A stretch of DNA of 64,000 nt from CAYPNP01 sp964412195. GTDB taxonomy: Bacteria > Acidobacteriota > JAAYUB01. The stretch spans positions 62,001 through 126,000 of the forward strand of contig CAYPNP010000006.1 of NCBI GenBank assembly GCA_964412195.1, read 5' to 3'. Made by a program: the position numbers and the translations under genes. Positions 17,424 through 26,857 of the stretch are shown in pieces. The notes under the pieces are model-generated. The model had not been told where the DNA came from. It did not search any database and saw nothing but the letters and a program-made list of their open reading frames with translations. How positions within the stretch are numbered: position 1 is the first letter of the stretch; each line of letters opens with the position of its first letter.

Positions 17424-17535
17424 GAATAATTGCGAATTGCGGATTGCGGATTGCGGATTGAACACCCGTTCATGTATTTCGTGTATTTCGTGGTTCTCTT
17501 TGAATTGCGGATTGAAAACCCGTTCGGGCACTGCG
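17424..17535. repeat. Tandem-word intergenic repeat after amzA
   Basis: A run of TTGCGGA words (17431-17460) is followed by AACACCCGTTCA, a TGTATTTCG word pair (17472-17490), and then a second, shorter copy of the TTGCGGATTGAAAACCCGTTC unit (17505-17526). The two 20-nt units are direct repeats with one base difference. The rest up to the sigma gene (17536-17687) shows no gene. Confidence 0.65.
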
Positions 17536-17687
17536 CGCAGTTTGGAGAAATTTCGGGAGTGCGGATCTCGATCGAATCGGGCTCGTGTTCGTCAACGCCA
17601 TGACTGGTGGGGCGGTTTCCTGAAACTTTTGGGGCCCTGCGGAGTTTACGTGTATTAGCAAGCCGCGCGGAACCGGGACGGGTGCCG

Positions 17688-18263
17688 ATGTCCACAACCG
17701 ATTTGCTCGGGCGCCTGCGGGCGGGTGAGCCGGAGGCGTTCCAGGAACTGGTCGAACATTACCAGGAGCGGGTTCTCAACACCTGCTACCGATTCGTCCC
17801 CAACCGCGCGGACGCGGAGGACTTGGCCCAGGAAGTATTCGTCGTGGTGCACCAGTCCGTCGGTCGCTTCCGCGGCGAGTCGACACTCTCCACCTGGCTG
17901 TACCGCATCGCCGTCTCCCGCAGCCTGGACTTCATCCGCAGGAGCCGGCGCAAGAAGCGTTTCGGCCTCATTCGCCGGAACCCCGCCGAATCGGAAAAAC
18001 CCGAAGAGGAACCGCCGGCGCCCCAGCCCGACCCGGAAGCCTACACCCAGACGAGGGAGCGGCGCCAGGTGCTCCTGTCCGCCCTCGACTCCCTCGCCGA
18101 GAGCCAGCGGATCGCCTTCACGCTCAGCCAGTGGGAAGGGTCGAGCTATCTCGAAATTGCCGACGTCATGGGGATTTCCCTGTCCGCGGTGGAGTCGCTG
18201 ATCCACCGCGCCCGGAAAAACCTGGAGAAGCATTTGCATGCGTACTATGCAAAGCACATGTAA
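17688..18263 (+). CDS. ECF-type RNA polymerase sigma factor
   Basis: A 191-residue sigma70-family ECF factor. Region 2 is EAFQELVEHYQERVLNTCYR to LAQEVFVVVHQSVGRFRGES, with the -10-binding STLSTWLYRIAVSRSLDFIR. A basic/Glu-Pro linker (residues 95-125) precedes region 4, whose HTH is GSSYLEIADVMGISLSAVES. The ATG at 17688 begins the conserved part; a longer in-frame start is possible but not homologous-looking. It is followed after 83 nt by a one-helix membrane protein and then an LTxxQ sensor, an arrangement like the metal-responsive CnrH/CnrY/CnrX modules. Confidence 0.94.
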   Translation: MSTTDLLGRLRAGEPEAFQELVEHYQERVLNTCYRFVPNRADAEDLAQEVFVVVHQSVGRFRGESTLSTWLYRIAVSRSLDFIRRSRRKKRFGLIRRNPAESEKPEEEPPAPQPDPEAYTQTRERRQVLLSALDSLAESQRIAFTLSQWEGSSYLEIADVMGISLSAVESLIHRARKNLEKHLHAYYAKHM

Positions 18264-18346
18264 AATATCGGGCCGAGGGCCGCAAGTTTTCCGGCCGGCC
18301 GGCGTCTAACGGCATGACCGGGCCTTGGCCTGCCTGGAGTGGAACG

Positions 18347-18682
18347 ATGGCAAGAAGACGCGACGAGCAGATCGAACAGGAAGTCTCCCGCACCCTGCGA
18401 AGCTTGGACGGCCTGGAACCGATCCGGTGCCGCCCCGACTTCTCCATGCGGCTGCAGGCGCGGATCCGCCGTGAAGAGACGGACCGCGTCGCGCCGGCGT
18501 GGCGGCGGTACCTCCTGCCGGTGATGCTGGCGCTGCTGGTGATCCTGAACGGCGTCACGACGCTCACGGCCCTGCGCTCCCGCAGCCGGCAGGACCCCGG
18601 GCGCCAGCGGGCCATCTCGGCGTTCGCCGCCGAGTACGCTCTGTCCCAGCCCCGGATCGATTCCTGGAACGTGCGGGAATAG
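18347..18682 (+). CDS. Single-pass membrane protein, probable anti-sigma factor
   Basis: A 111-residue protein. A charged cytoplasmic N-terminus (ARRRDEQIEQEVSRTLRSL...) of about 55 residues precedes one transmembrane helix (YLLPVMLALLVILNGVTTL), with about 35 residues outside. There is no zinc motif (HX3CX2C), so it is not a ZAS anti-sigma factor. The function is inferred from position and topology. I choose ATG 18347, which has a GGAGTGG site, rather than the ATG at 18314. Confidence 0.65.
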   Translation: MARRRDEQIEQEVSRTLRSLDGLEPIRCRPDFSMRLQARIRREETDRVAPAWRRYLLPVMLALLVILNGVTTLTALRSRSRQDPGRQRAISAFAAEYALSQPRIDSWNVRE

Positions 18683-18691
18683 GGGCAGACC

Positions 18692-19423
18692 ATGGACGTG
18701 TTCGCCCAGAAACGCTTCACCCACTGGATCATCCTCCTCCTGGTCCTGCTGAACGTGCTGGTCCTCGCCTCGTTCTGGCTCTCGCGGGAGCGACCGAAGC
18801 CCGCCCCGGCCCCGTCGTCCCCGGCCGGGACCCAGAGCACGGTGAAGGAATTCCTGCAGAGGGAGCTCGACCTCACCCCCGAGCAGGTCACCCGGTACGA
18901 CGCCCTCCTGGCCGCGCACACGGCCCGCACCAAGGCCCTCGAAGAGGAGATCCACGCGACGCGGCGGGAGATGATGGACCAGCTCGAAAAAGACCAGCCG
19001 GATATGGCACTGGTCGACCGGCTGGCGGCGGAGATCGGCGCCGGCCAGGCGGCGCTGGACAAGGCCACTTTCAACCACTTCCTCGAGATCAAGGCCATGT
19101 GCACCCCGTCCCAGCAGGCCCGCCTGACCGAAATCGTCCGGGAGGTGCTGCGGGCCCTCCGGCCGGCCGGCCCGCCGCCGACCCGGCAGGGACAGCCACG
19201 CCCAGATGCGGACCGTCCCGCCGGATCCGAGCCGCCCCCGCAGAACGACCACCCGCAAGCCCAAGCGCCGCCTCCGCGCGACGGCCAGCCGGCGGAAGCC
19301 CCGCCGCCCCGTCGCGAGGACCAGCCGGATCGGCAGCCGCCTCCGGACGGCAGGCCGCCCCGCCGGCCCCCTCCGCCGCCGGACGACCGGCGCCCGCCCC
19401 CGCCCCCGCCGGACCGGCCGTAG
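18692..19423 (+). CDS. LTxxQ (Spy/CpxP/CnrX-like) periplasmic sensor with proline-rich tail
   Basis: A 243-residue protein. An N-terminal membrane anchor (WIILLLVLLNVLVLASFWL) precedes a helical periplasmic domain. That domain has two LTxxQ-type turns: LTPEQVTRYDALLAAH at about 60 and MCTPSQQARLTEIVREVL at about 130. The last 85 residues are Pro/Arg/Asp/Gln-rich and probably disordered. Family members sense metals or misfolded envelope proteins and control anti-sigma factors. It starts 9 nt after the membrane protein, so the three genes form one operon. Confidence 0.85.
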   Translation: MDVFAQKRFTHWIILLLVLLNVLVLASFWLSRERPKPAPAPSSPAGTQSTVKEFLQRELDLTPEQVTRYDALLAAHTARTKALEEEIHATRREMMDQLEKDQPDMALVDRLAAEIGAGQAALDKATFNHFLEIKAMCTPSQQARLTEIVREVLRALRPAGPPPTRQGQPRPDADRPAGSEPPPQNDHPQAQAPPPRDGQPAEAPPPRREDQPDRQPPPDGRPPRRPPPPPDDRRPPPPPPDRP

Positions 19424-19747
19424 CCGGCCCCGCTTCCAATCGGAGGCGAGCGCTCCCTTCTCGAAAACCCGTTCCGTTCTGTCGGACTCCCGATGGTTCC
19501 TCGCGGCCCTCTCCGCATGCCGGAGAGGAGGACGGAACGCCCCGCATTGGAAAATTTCCGCTCGCGCACAAGTTTCCGTCCAAACCGACGTCCAAGGGTG
19601 CAGGATGGAGCGCAACCGATGCGGCTATGGCCGGATCCCAAGCGGGATCCCAACCGGTTCGACGCCGAAGAGCGCCTCCACCAGGGACGTTCCGCGCTAA
19701 TGCGGATTCCGTCCCGATTCGACCGGAATCATTATCAGGAGGATTTC
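19424..19747. other. Intergenic stretch upstream of the secreted PKD protein
   Basis: No gene. A hairpin GGATCCC-AAGC-GGGATCC is at 19633-19650, without a T tract. A consensus AGGAGG ribosome-binding site is at 19737-19742. I found no convincing sigma70 boxes. An open reading frame extends upstream of the PKD gene through this stretch, but its composition and content (basic, Arg-rich) are those of non-coding GC-rich DNA. Confidence 0.6.
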
Positions 19748-22024
19748 ATGATGCACCGACCAATCAAGGCGGCTGCCACTTTCTCGCTGGGATGCCGCTT
19801 CTCGAGCCGCTGCAGACAGAGAGCTGTCGCAACTCCCATTTGGCTCCTTTCCCTGTTCTCATTCTTTCTTCTCGCGCCGGCGTTCGGCGCCACCCGCAGC
19901 ATCGTCGTGCCCCACGTGGCGGGAGTGTACGGCTGGGCCACCACGCTGACGGCCTTCAACCCTTCGACGGGGGTCCAGTCGTTCACCTACACTCCCGTCT
20001 CCGACAGCGGCGCCGCGGGGGCCCCGGTCACCCATTCCGTCCCCGGGCTGGGCTCGATCCGGCTGGCCACGCCGGAGGACCTGTCCGACCAGGGCTCGGG
20101 CCGGATCGAGACGTCGGCTTCGCTGATCTTCACCCTCCGATACCGCTACGGGGACAGCCTCTCGGTCTGCGACTTCATCCTTTCGGAGACCCGTTCCACG
20201 GGGTGGCTTCTGCCCAATCCCCAAGTGGACTGGTTCTCCTGGGTGGGCGTGGCCTTCGTGAATCCCAACGCGTCCGCGGCCACCGTCACCGTGCGGGCCT
20301 TCCGCAACGGGGCCCTGTCCGCGACCCAACCAGTCACCGTCCCCGCCCAGGCCAAGACCGCCAGCCTGTCCACCAGCCTGCTGACCCTCGGCCCCGGGGA
20401 TTTTGACTGGATCCACCTGGAGAGCGATCTGCCGATCTCCGCCCCCCTGGTCATCGCGGGCTCGGAGGACCAGGACCGCCACCTGTTCACCGCGGGGACC
20501 CCCGTCGCGCTGGATTCGTCGGTCCAGGGGCTGAGCGCCTCGTTCGGGTTCTCGCCGGAGGGGCCTGTGACCGGGAATCCCGTGACCTTCACCGATGCCT
20601 CCACGGGCAATCCGACGTCCTGGTCCTGGGACTTCGGCGACGGCGGCACCAGCACCGAGCGGAACCCTTCGCACACCTACAGCCAGGCGGGCATCTTCGC
20701 GATCACCCTCACCGTCGGAAAGGGTGTGGAGACCAGCTCCACCCGGCACTGCCTCTCCACCGGCACCCACACAGGGCGCCCGCCGTTCACCATGGCCTCC
20801 GCCATCGGCGACGGCGGCCAGACCATGACTCTCGCCTTCGACGGGTTCGGCATGATCACCGGCAACCTGGCGGCGCAGTCCTTCTTCCCGCCGGGCAAGG
20901 TCGCCGACTACTGGGGCTTCCAGTACTTCCGCGACAACGACCCCGACGACATGGGGCACAACACCAGCTTCCTCAGCCGCATTGCCGACAACGTCATCTA
21001 CATCCTGAACGACACCCAGCTGGCGGCCCTCAAGACGCTGGCCCACAACCAGGTCGGCCAGATCAACCTGTACGCCTACGAGCGCTACCCGCTGATGCAG
21101 GCCTTCCGGCGGCAGCTGGAGGGGACCCTCCCGGCGGGTTCCGCCGGCCTGAACGAGGCTGCGGTCGTCGCCGCGTCGCGGGAGCTCTACCAACTGGACG
21201 GCCAGATCAGCTTCGACCGGGCGGTGCTCTACGCCGACATCTACCGGAGCCTGACCACCTCCCAGACCAGCTACCTGGACGCAATGAAGGGCGTCGGCTG
21301 GAACTCCTGGCCCCAGGTCCCGGGCGACCAGGTGCGCGCCCGGCTGCAGGGCCTGCCCCAGGACGAGATGGTGGCGGTCATGACCTACGCCAGCGACATG
21401 TTCACCTGGTATGCCGGGGCCGTCGACGCGGACGTCTACTTCTGCCCCGAGCGGCACGGGACGTACTTCGGCTCGTTCTACCTCAAGGACGCCCCCGCCA
21501 TCGGCCACGAGGGCTACAGCATCGACGAGCAGCTGACCGCGAGCGCCGGCCAGGTGTTCCTGCAGGAGCTGGCCCGGACGAACCTGGACCCGCTCGTCAG
21601 CAACCTCACGAACCTGCAGCGGGACAATCTGTACGCATCCCCCACGGCCAACATCGTGAAATCGCGGACGGAAATCTCCAGCCTGCTGCGCAGTGTGATC
21701 GGGCCGGAGGCGCCGAGCGAGAGCGAGCGGGCCGCCCTGCTGGCCCAGGTCCTGGAGAAGTCCGGCATCTACGGCGAGCTGGACGGCGAGAACGTCTGGC
21801 GCTACGCTATGGCCTTCGCCGAGGTCGAGCAGGCGCTGACCGACGACCAGCGGCTGAACCTGGAGGCACTCCGGCACGCCATCCTCTCGGGCGCCTACAA
21901 CGACGGCACGCCGTTCGACTTCACTGTCTGCACCACTTACTACCTCTACTCGGCGACGATCCCCGATCTGTCGGTGCTGGATCCTTACATTGGAGACACG
22001 GACTACCTATTCTTTGAGCCTTGA
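19748..22024 (+). CDS. Large secreted protein with PKD domain and LTxxQ-like repeats
   Basis: A 758-residue protein. The signal peptide region spans about residues 1-47 (hydrophobic LLSLFSFFLLAPAFGA). Residues of about 50-245 form a beta-rich domain (SIVVPHVAGVYGWATTLTAF). A PKD domain (about 260-335) has the hallmark WSWDFGDGGTSTERNPSHTY. The remaining 400 residues are largely helical, unlike any domain I recognise, and contain three LTxxQ-like turns: LNDTQLAALKTLA, LTTSQTSYLDAMK and LTDDQRLNLEALRHAI. That motif also marks the LTxxQ sensor immediately upstream. ATG ATG at 19748 follows AGGAGG. The function is unknown; an extracellular or cell-surface role is inferred. Confidence 0.8.
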   Translation: MMHRPIKAAATFSLGCRFSSRCRQRAVATPIWLLSLFSFFLLAPAFGATRSIVVPHVAGVYGWATTLTAFNPSTGVQSFTYTPVSDSGAAGAPVTHSVPGLGSIRLATPEDLSDQGSGRIETSASLIFTLRYRYGDSLSVCDFILSETRSTGWLLPNPQVDWFSWVGVAFVNPNASAATVTVRAFRNGALSATQPVTVPAQAKTASLSTSLLTLGPGDFDWIHLESDLPISAPLVIAGSEDQDRHLFTAGTPVALDSSVQGLSASFGFSPEGPVTGNPVTFTDASTGNPTSWSWDFGDGGTSTERNPSHTYSQAGIFAITLTVGKGVETSSTRHCLSTGTHTGRPPFTMASAIGDGGQTMTLAFDGFGMITGNLAAQSFFPPGKVADYWGFQYFRDNDPDDMGHNTSFLSRIADNVIYILNDTQLAALKTLAHNQVGQINLYAYERYPLMQAFRRQLEGTLPAGSAGLNEAAVVAASRELYQLDGQISFDRAVLYADIYRSLTTSQTSYLDAMKGVGWNSWPQVPGDQVRARLQGLPQDEMVAVMTYASDMFTWYAGAVDADVYFCPERHGTYFGSFYLKDAPAIGHEGYSIDEQLTASAGQVFLQELARTNLDPLVSNLTNLQRDNLYASPTANIVKSRTEISSLLRSVIGPEAPSESERAALLAQVLEKSGIYGELDGENVWRYAMAFAEVEQALTDDQRLNLEALRHAILSGAYNDGTPFDFTVCTTYYLYSATIPDLSVLDPYIGDTDYLFFEP

Positions 22025-22404
22025 GTCTTGGAAGAGGGGCTCGGGACCCGGGGCTTGGGTTTCAGGGCTCGAGCTCCTCTTCCCCGGAATGGGCAGACTG
22101 CGACCGTCGGCGGGTCTGAAGTACCCCGACTGGGAGGGAGGGGCGCGGGGGGCCGGCCATCGGGATCACGGTCGCGGCGACACAATTCCATCCGCCTGAC
22201 TTAGCCTGCAGAGGGATCTCCAGGACGTGCCATCCTCCGCGGACAGTGGACACCCCGTTACCCCGATGAGCGCTCATTATATCGTGGTTGGATCAGGGAC
22301 CTGGGACCTGGAGACTGGGGACTAGGGGATCGGGTCCAGGGGCTGGGGGCTCGGGATTTGGAACGAGGAGATTGGAGCCAGGGGATGCCAATCCGGGAGA
22401 GCTG
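22025..22404. repeat. Word-repeat intergenic region 3' of the PKD gene
   Basis: The first part holds a stem GGAAGAGG...CCTCTTCC (22029-22085) enclosing GGGGCTC/GGGACCC words. A second run of GGGACCTGGAGACTGGGG-type words lies at 22298-22380. Between them (22090-22290) no gene or clear motif is seen. These words are also found at 1130-1180 and, complementary, at 25050-25085. Confidence 0.6.
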
Positions 22405-22436
22405 AAAAAACAGCCACGGACAAGGGTCCGTGGCTG
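22405..22436 (-). terminator. Rho-independent terminator downstream of the DUF3300 gene
   Basis: A perfect 11-bp stem CAGCCACGGAC / GTCCGTGGCTG (22411-22421 and 22426-22436) with a 4-nt loop. On the minus strand it is followed by TTTTTT (22410-22405). It lies 130 nt after the DUF3300 stop. Confidence 0.85.
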
Positions 22437-22568
22437 GTGGGTTGTGGTTGTTAATAATAGGTCGCCGCGTCGATCGGGTTCTCATCCGTCGCCGGCGGCT
22501 GCCTGCCAAGATCGTTCACCTGCGGCCGCCGGCCACCTCAATCTCTCCCGGCGTCCGCCGTGCCCGGC

Positions 22569-24527
22569 TTACCGATGCCGGCCGCCGCCCGAGGAGCCGC
22601 CGCGGGACCCGCCGCCGGAGGACGAGCGGCCGCCTCCGCCACTCGAGAAGGAGCGGCTCCCCCCGCCGCCGGAGAAGGAACGCCCTCCCCCGCCGCCGGA
22701 AAACGATCGGCCGGAGAACGAGCGGCTGCCCGAGGATCCGCCGCTGGAGAAGGAGCGGCCGGAATACGAGCGGCTGCCCGAATACCCGCCCGAGTACGAG
22801 CGGTTGCCGGAGGAGCCGCGGTTCGAGAAGTAGCTGCCGCTGTGCGACCCGCCGCCCGAGTAGGAGCGCACGCCGGGGGAGCCGCCCGAATAGGAGCGGC
22901 TGCCGGAGCCCGACCGGTTGTCGTACCGGCCGGCGCTGCCGTACGCCTGGCGGCCCGAGTAGGACGAAGGATTGCCGGACGAGGACCGGGAGCTGTTGTA
23001 GGAGCGGCCGACGGTCACGCTGCCCGGCGAACTCCGGTCGCGGCCGGAGGCCCCGCCGACAGAGACCACCCCGCTGCCGGACGAACGGCCGGCGGACGAA
23101 TCACTCCGCGTGTAGGTCGAGCTGCCGGAAACGCGGCTCCGACTGCTGTCCGTGTTCCGGTAAGAAGAGGTAGTGGCGTCGCGGTTGAAGGATGGATTGG
23201 CGGAACTGCCCCGGACACCGGAGCGGCTCGCGGAGGCGACGGACCGATCGGTGGATCGGTTCGAATAGACGGTCTCCCCGCGGGTGCCCTGGGTGACGCT
23301 GCCCCGGTCGCGGACGGTGCCCGGATTCCGGTACGTGTCGCCGCTCCGGCTGGCCAGCTGGGCCTCCGCCTGCCGGGCGAGGCCGCCGCGGGTGCTCACC
23401 CGGGAATCCCCGGAGACGACATTCGAACGGGCGCCGACCGACCGGCCGCTGTTGGCGCCATAGCGCGTGGCCACGTCCGAGCTCCGGTAGGCCACGCCGC
23501 CGCGGTGGCCGGGATCATGCTGCCACGCCCGGTAGTTGGAGTGGCCGCCGTTGTCACCCCCGCCGTGACCTCCGCCACCATGGCCGTCGTCATAGCCGCC
23601 GTGGTGGTCGCCATCATGGCCGTGGCCGTGATGATCGTGATATCCGTAGTGGTCGCAGAAATAGTTGTTGTAGATGACGGTGCTGTACGGGCCCCATCCG
23701 CAGCCCCAGCCCCAGCCGTGCCAGCCCCAGCCCCAGCCCCAGCCCCAGTCCGGGCACCCCGCCCAACCGTAGTAGTACCAGTTGTTCCAGCCGGGATAGA
23801 ACCAGCTCAAGGCGATGCCGGTGCCGAACCCGATCCAGAATCCGGCAGCCGAAGAATAGGGCGGGTACCAGAGCGCCGGGTAAGGATAGTAGTACGCCGG
23901 CCCCCAGATGACCTCGGGGCTGTACACCGGCACGTAGACCACGTCCGGGCTTGACGGGACGATCTCGACGACGGTCCTCTCCTCGACGACCCGCGTCGTG
24001 ACCTCCTGCTCCCGGGTGGTCTTCAGCTTGCCGGCGTCCCGGGCCTGGATGCGCAGCCGCTGGATGGCGTCCATGACGTCCTGCTGCTGGGCCAGGAAGG
24101 CGTTGCCGACGTCCGTGGTCCAGCGGACGTTCTCCGTCAGGCGCTTGAGCACGTCGGGAAAAGCCACCAGCGCCTGGACGCTGGGGTCCCAGTCCTGCTT
24201 GGCCGCCGCGTCGGTCAAGTCTTTACCCTTGAGTTCCGGGTGCTGGGTGAGCCACTGCTGGGCCTCCACTAGTTCCAGAGGATAGGTAGACGCTGCCAGC
24301 ACCTGGGCCAGCAGGGGATCGGGATACAGCGCGACGGGCGCGAGGAGGCTCTCCAGCTCCTCCGGCTTCCACGGCCGCGGATCCGGCGCCGCGGGCTGGG
24401 CCGCCACGGTGGTGGAAGGATTGTCCGGCCCGGTGTCGTAGGCCGGCAGCCAGCCCCCCCAGGCGGCCGGCAGAACGGCCGCCAGCACGAGGAGGCGGAT
24501 GGCGAAGCGATCCAGAAGCGGTTTCAT
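22569..24527 (-). CDS. DUF3300 family secreted protein with long low-complexity tail
   Basis: A 652-residue protein. A signal peptide (MKPLLDRFAIRLLVLAAVLP...) precedes the DUF3300 domain (residues of about 50-205), which contains PEELESLLAPVALYPDPLLA, LVEAQQWL and DVVYVPVYSPEVIWGP. The middle is aromatic and glycine-rich (alternating GWGWGW; His-rich DHHGHGHDGDHHGG). The last 300 residues are Ser/Gly/Arg-rich SRSYSGG/SRSFSGG repeats, presumably disordered. DUF3300 proteins are exported and of unknown function. The ATG at 24527 has an AAGGAGGT site. It is followed by a strong terminator. Confidence 0.9.
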   Translation of the reverse strand: MKPLLDRFAIRLLVLAAVLPAAWGGWLPAYDTGPDNPSTTVAAQPAAPDPRPWKPEELESLLAPVALYPDPLLAQVLAASTYPLELVEAQQWLTQHPELKGKDLTDAAAKQDWDPSVQALVAFPDVLKRLTENVRWTTDVGNAFLAQQQDVMDAIQRLRIQARDAGKLKTTREQEVTTRVVEERTVVEIVPSSPDVVYVPVYSPEVIWGPAYYYPYPALWYPPYSSAAGFWIGFGTGIALSWFYPGWNNWYYYGWAGCPDWGWGWGWGWHGWGWGCGWGPYSTVIYNNYFCDHYGYHDHHGHGHDGDHHGGYDDGHGGGGHGGGDNGGHSNYRAWQHDPGHRGGVAYRSSDVATRYGANSGRSVGARSNVVSGDSRVSTRGGLARQAEAQLASRSGDTYRNPGTVRDRGSVTQGTRGETVYSNRSTDRSVASASRSGVRGSSANPSFNRDATTSSYRNTDSSRSRVSGSSTYTRSDSSAGRSSGSGVVSVGGASGRDRSSPGSVTVGRSYNSSRSSSGNPSSYSGRQAYGSAGRYDNRSGSGSRSYSGGSPGVRSYSGGGSHSGSYFSNRGSSGNRSYSGGYSGSRSYSGRSFSSGGSSGSRSFSGRSFSGGGGGRSFSGGGGSRSFSSGGGGRSSSGGGSRGGSSGGGRHR

Positions 24528-25089
24528 AGGGTACCTCCTTGAGGTACAGTCGATACGTTATTCCGTCCGTCGCGGACCAGGCCGGGAGGAGGGATGAATT
24601 GACGGTTTTCTGCCGGAATGCACTCTTCCTCCGAATATATTGATCCAGGACGGGGGGTTCAAGTTCAATTTATTTTATGCCGCCCGCAAGATTTTTTCGT
24701 GCGTACTCGAAAATAGAATCCCGCCGCAGCTTCTCGTGCTCGTGCTCGTCATCGTCATCGTCATCGTGCTCGTCATTGAAACAAGCAATAACACGCAGAG
24801 GCGCAGAGACCGTAGAGCCAATCCGGGACACGGATGCACGCGGATTCCCACAGATCCAGCCGGAAATCGGAAATCAAGAGGCTGTATCATGTTCATCTCC
24901 GGTTGTGTGCCTTGGAACATGTTCACTCGGGGTCGGTATCGGTATCGGTATCGGGGTCGACTCCAGACTCGATTGCGATACCGATCCCGATACCGTTACC
25001 ACTGGTTACGGCGCGCTATTTCCGAGTCAGCACGAGCACGATCCGGATTCCAGGACCCAGTCCCCAGATCCCAGGTTCCAGGTCCCCCC
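24528..25089. repeat. Intergenic region with nested palindromic word repeats
   Basis: There is no gene in this region 3' of degP. An outer word block GCTCGTGCTCGTCATCGTC (24734-24778) has a partial complement near 25022-25045 (CAGCACGAGCACGATCC). An ACGCAGAGGCGCAGAG block is at 24793-24815. An inner pair GGTATCGGTATCGGTATCGG (24933-24958) and GCGATACCGATCCCGATACC (24979-25003) forms a stem of about 25 bp. A further run of GGACCCAGTCCCCAGATCCC words lies at 25050-25088. Confidence 0.7.
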
Positions 25090-25123
25090 AAAAGCGGAGC
25101 GCCGGCTCGTGGCCGGCGCTCCG
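25090..25123 (-). terminator. Probable Rho-independent terminator of degP
   Basis: A perfect 12-bp GC-rich stem CGGAGCGCCGGC / GCCGGCGCTCCG (25095-25106 and 25112-25123) with a 5-nt loop. On the minus strand it is followed by CTTTTGGGG, so the T tract is short (4). It lies 60 nt after the degP stop. Confidence 0.7.
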
Positions 25124-25183
25124 GTGGGTTGGGGGTGAATAATCACGGCATGGCCGGCTGACAAAGCCGGCCACACCGCCAGT

Positions 25184-26734
<1,551 letters not shown>

Positions 26735-26857
26735 TCGTACCTCCGTCCTGCTTCAATATTCCTTTCATTGGATTGACTTGCGGGGCCAAAGTTTCAAGAA
26801 AACCGGCGCGCCGATTCTCCAATGATCTACATGTTACGCTGGATTCGCCGTCCGGTT

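Noticed and set aside
18314..18346. Earlier start for the one-helix membrane protein (ATG 18314)
   Set aside because: There is no ribosome-binding site at that ATG, while the ATG at 18347 has GGAG at suitable distance.
19493..19747. N-terminal extension of the secreted PKD protein
   Set aside because: The upstream frame is basic and Arg-rich without conservation; the AGGAGG site at 19737 and a signal peptide fit the ATG at 19748.
22298..22400. CRISPR-like appearance of tandem GGGACCTGG words
   Set aside because: The units are 6-9 nt, degenerate and have no spacers; no cas genes are present.
22430..23954. Plus-strand Arg/Pro/Ala-rich frames opposite the DUF3300 gene
   Set aside because: They mirror the repetitive Ser/Gly tail of the minus-strand gene. 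They have no ribosome-binding site and no recognisable motif.
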